Source: Legionellales bacterium UBA5158 (GTDB lineage Bacteria; Pseudomonadota; Gammaproteobacteria; DSM-16500). From it: 5,533 bases of DNA. The stretch lies in contig DHXK01000141.1 of assembly GCA_002413665.1 (NCBI GenBank), positions 644 to 6,176 of the forward strand. The letters are read 5' to 3'. A program made the position numbers and the translations under genes. Under the pieces are notes generated by a model, which was not told the origin of the DNA, made no database searches, and saw only the letters and a list, made by a program, of their open reading frames with translations. Positions 5,445 to 5,533 of the stretch are shown in pieces; position 1 is the stretch's first letter; each line of letters begins with the position of its first letter.

Positions 5445-5533
5445 CTTTTTTTGATACACGACAAATCGAATGTAGCGAAGCATTCAATGTATAACATGCA
5501 ACATTTAATTATCCTAGATTCTGCAGTTGAACT
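5445..5533. other. Downstream stretch without a recognised gene
   Basis: These 89 bases hold no gene that I recognise. A run of seven T (5446-5452) follows the flavin reductase stop and can pair in part with AAAAGT at 5435-5440, and GAATG (5468-5472) pairs with CATTC (5481-5485) around an 8-base loop. Neither has a GC-rich stem followed by a T-tract, so no intrinsic terminator is called. No transposon end is visible. Confidence 0.4.

Noticed and set aside
5435..5485. Terminator hairpins after the flavin reductase gene
   Set aside because: The AAAAGT/ACTTTT stem is short and AT-only apart from one pair and overlaps the stop codon; the GAATG/CATTC stem has no following T-tract.
1..5533. CRISPR array, tRNA, rRNA or Tn3-type terminal inverted repeats
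   Set aside because: I found no regularly spaced repeats, no cloverleaf-like sequence and no GGGG-starting inverted ends in the window.

Overview
The window looks like an accessory, mobile-element-associated stretch from an AT-rich gammaproteobacterium. A Legionellales-type host (Legionella, Coxiella or Aquicella relatives) is my guess, from the low GC and the flavour of the proteins; nothing in the window proves a taxon. It has the C-terminal end of one tyrosine recombinase at the left edge, a divergent tyrosine recombinase / KfrA-type DNA-binding protein pair in the middle, an MFS transporter next to that pair, and a row of small redox/stress genes on the right, two of which are broken.

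Layout. 1-168 (+): last 55 codons of an integrase cut by the window edge. 169-348: a short stretch with one small unrecognised ORF. 349-1527 (-): 12-helix MFS transporter. 1554-2618 (-): KfrA_N-type helix-turn-helix domain followed by a long Gln-rich coiled coil. 2619-2798: intergenic regulatory/recombination region. 2799-3809 (+): complete tyrosine recombinase with an R-K-HxxR-W-Y active site. 3873-4448 (+): intact DJ-1/PfpI-family protein. 4445-4898 (+): glutathione S-transferase pseudogene (YfcG/YghU type). 4901-5444 (+): flavin reductase-family gene split by a single-base frameshift. 5445-5533: no gene seen.

The centre is the most interesting part. A tyrosine recombinase and a KfrA_N/coiled-coil protein transcribed away from each other across a short intergenic region is the arrangement of the TnpS/TnpT cointegrate-resolution module of Tn4651-type Tn3-family transposons, where the recombination site lies between the two genes. 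Here the 180-bp intergenic region holds a perfect 11-bp inverted repeat around a 6-bp spacer (2712-2739), which is the geometry expected of a tyrosine-recombinase crossover site. A second perfect palindrome (2656-2673) lies nearer the coiled-coil gene and could be that protein's binding site. No TnpA transposase or terminal inverted repeat is visible in the window, so this may be a resolution module of a larger transposon, a remnant of one, or a stand-alone system.

The MFS gene starts 26 bp after the coiled-coil gene on the same strand, and the DJ-1/PfpI gene starts 63 bp after the recombinase on the other strand, so either could be cargo transcribed from the module. The right-hand cluster (DJ-1/PfpI, GST, flavin reductase) was once a tightly packed operon for thiol/oxidative or electrophile stress. 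Its second and third genes are now disrupted, which suggests relaxed selection.
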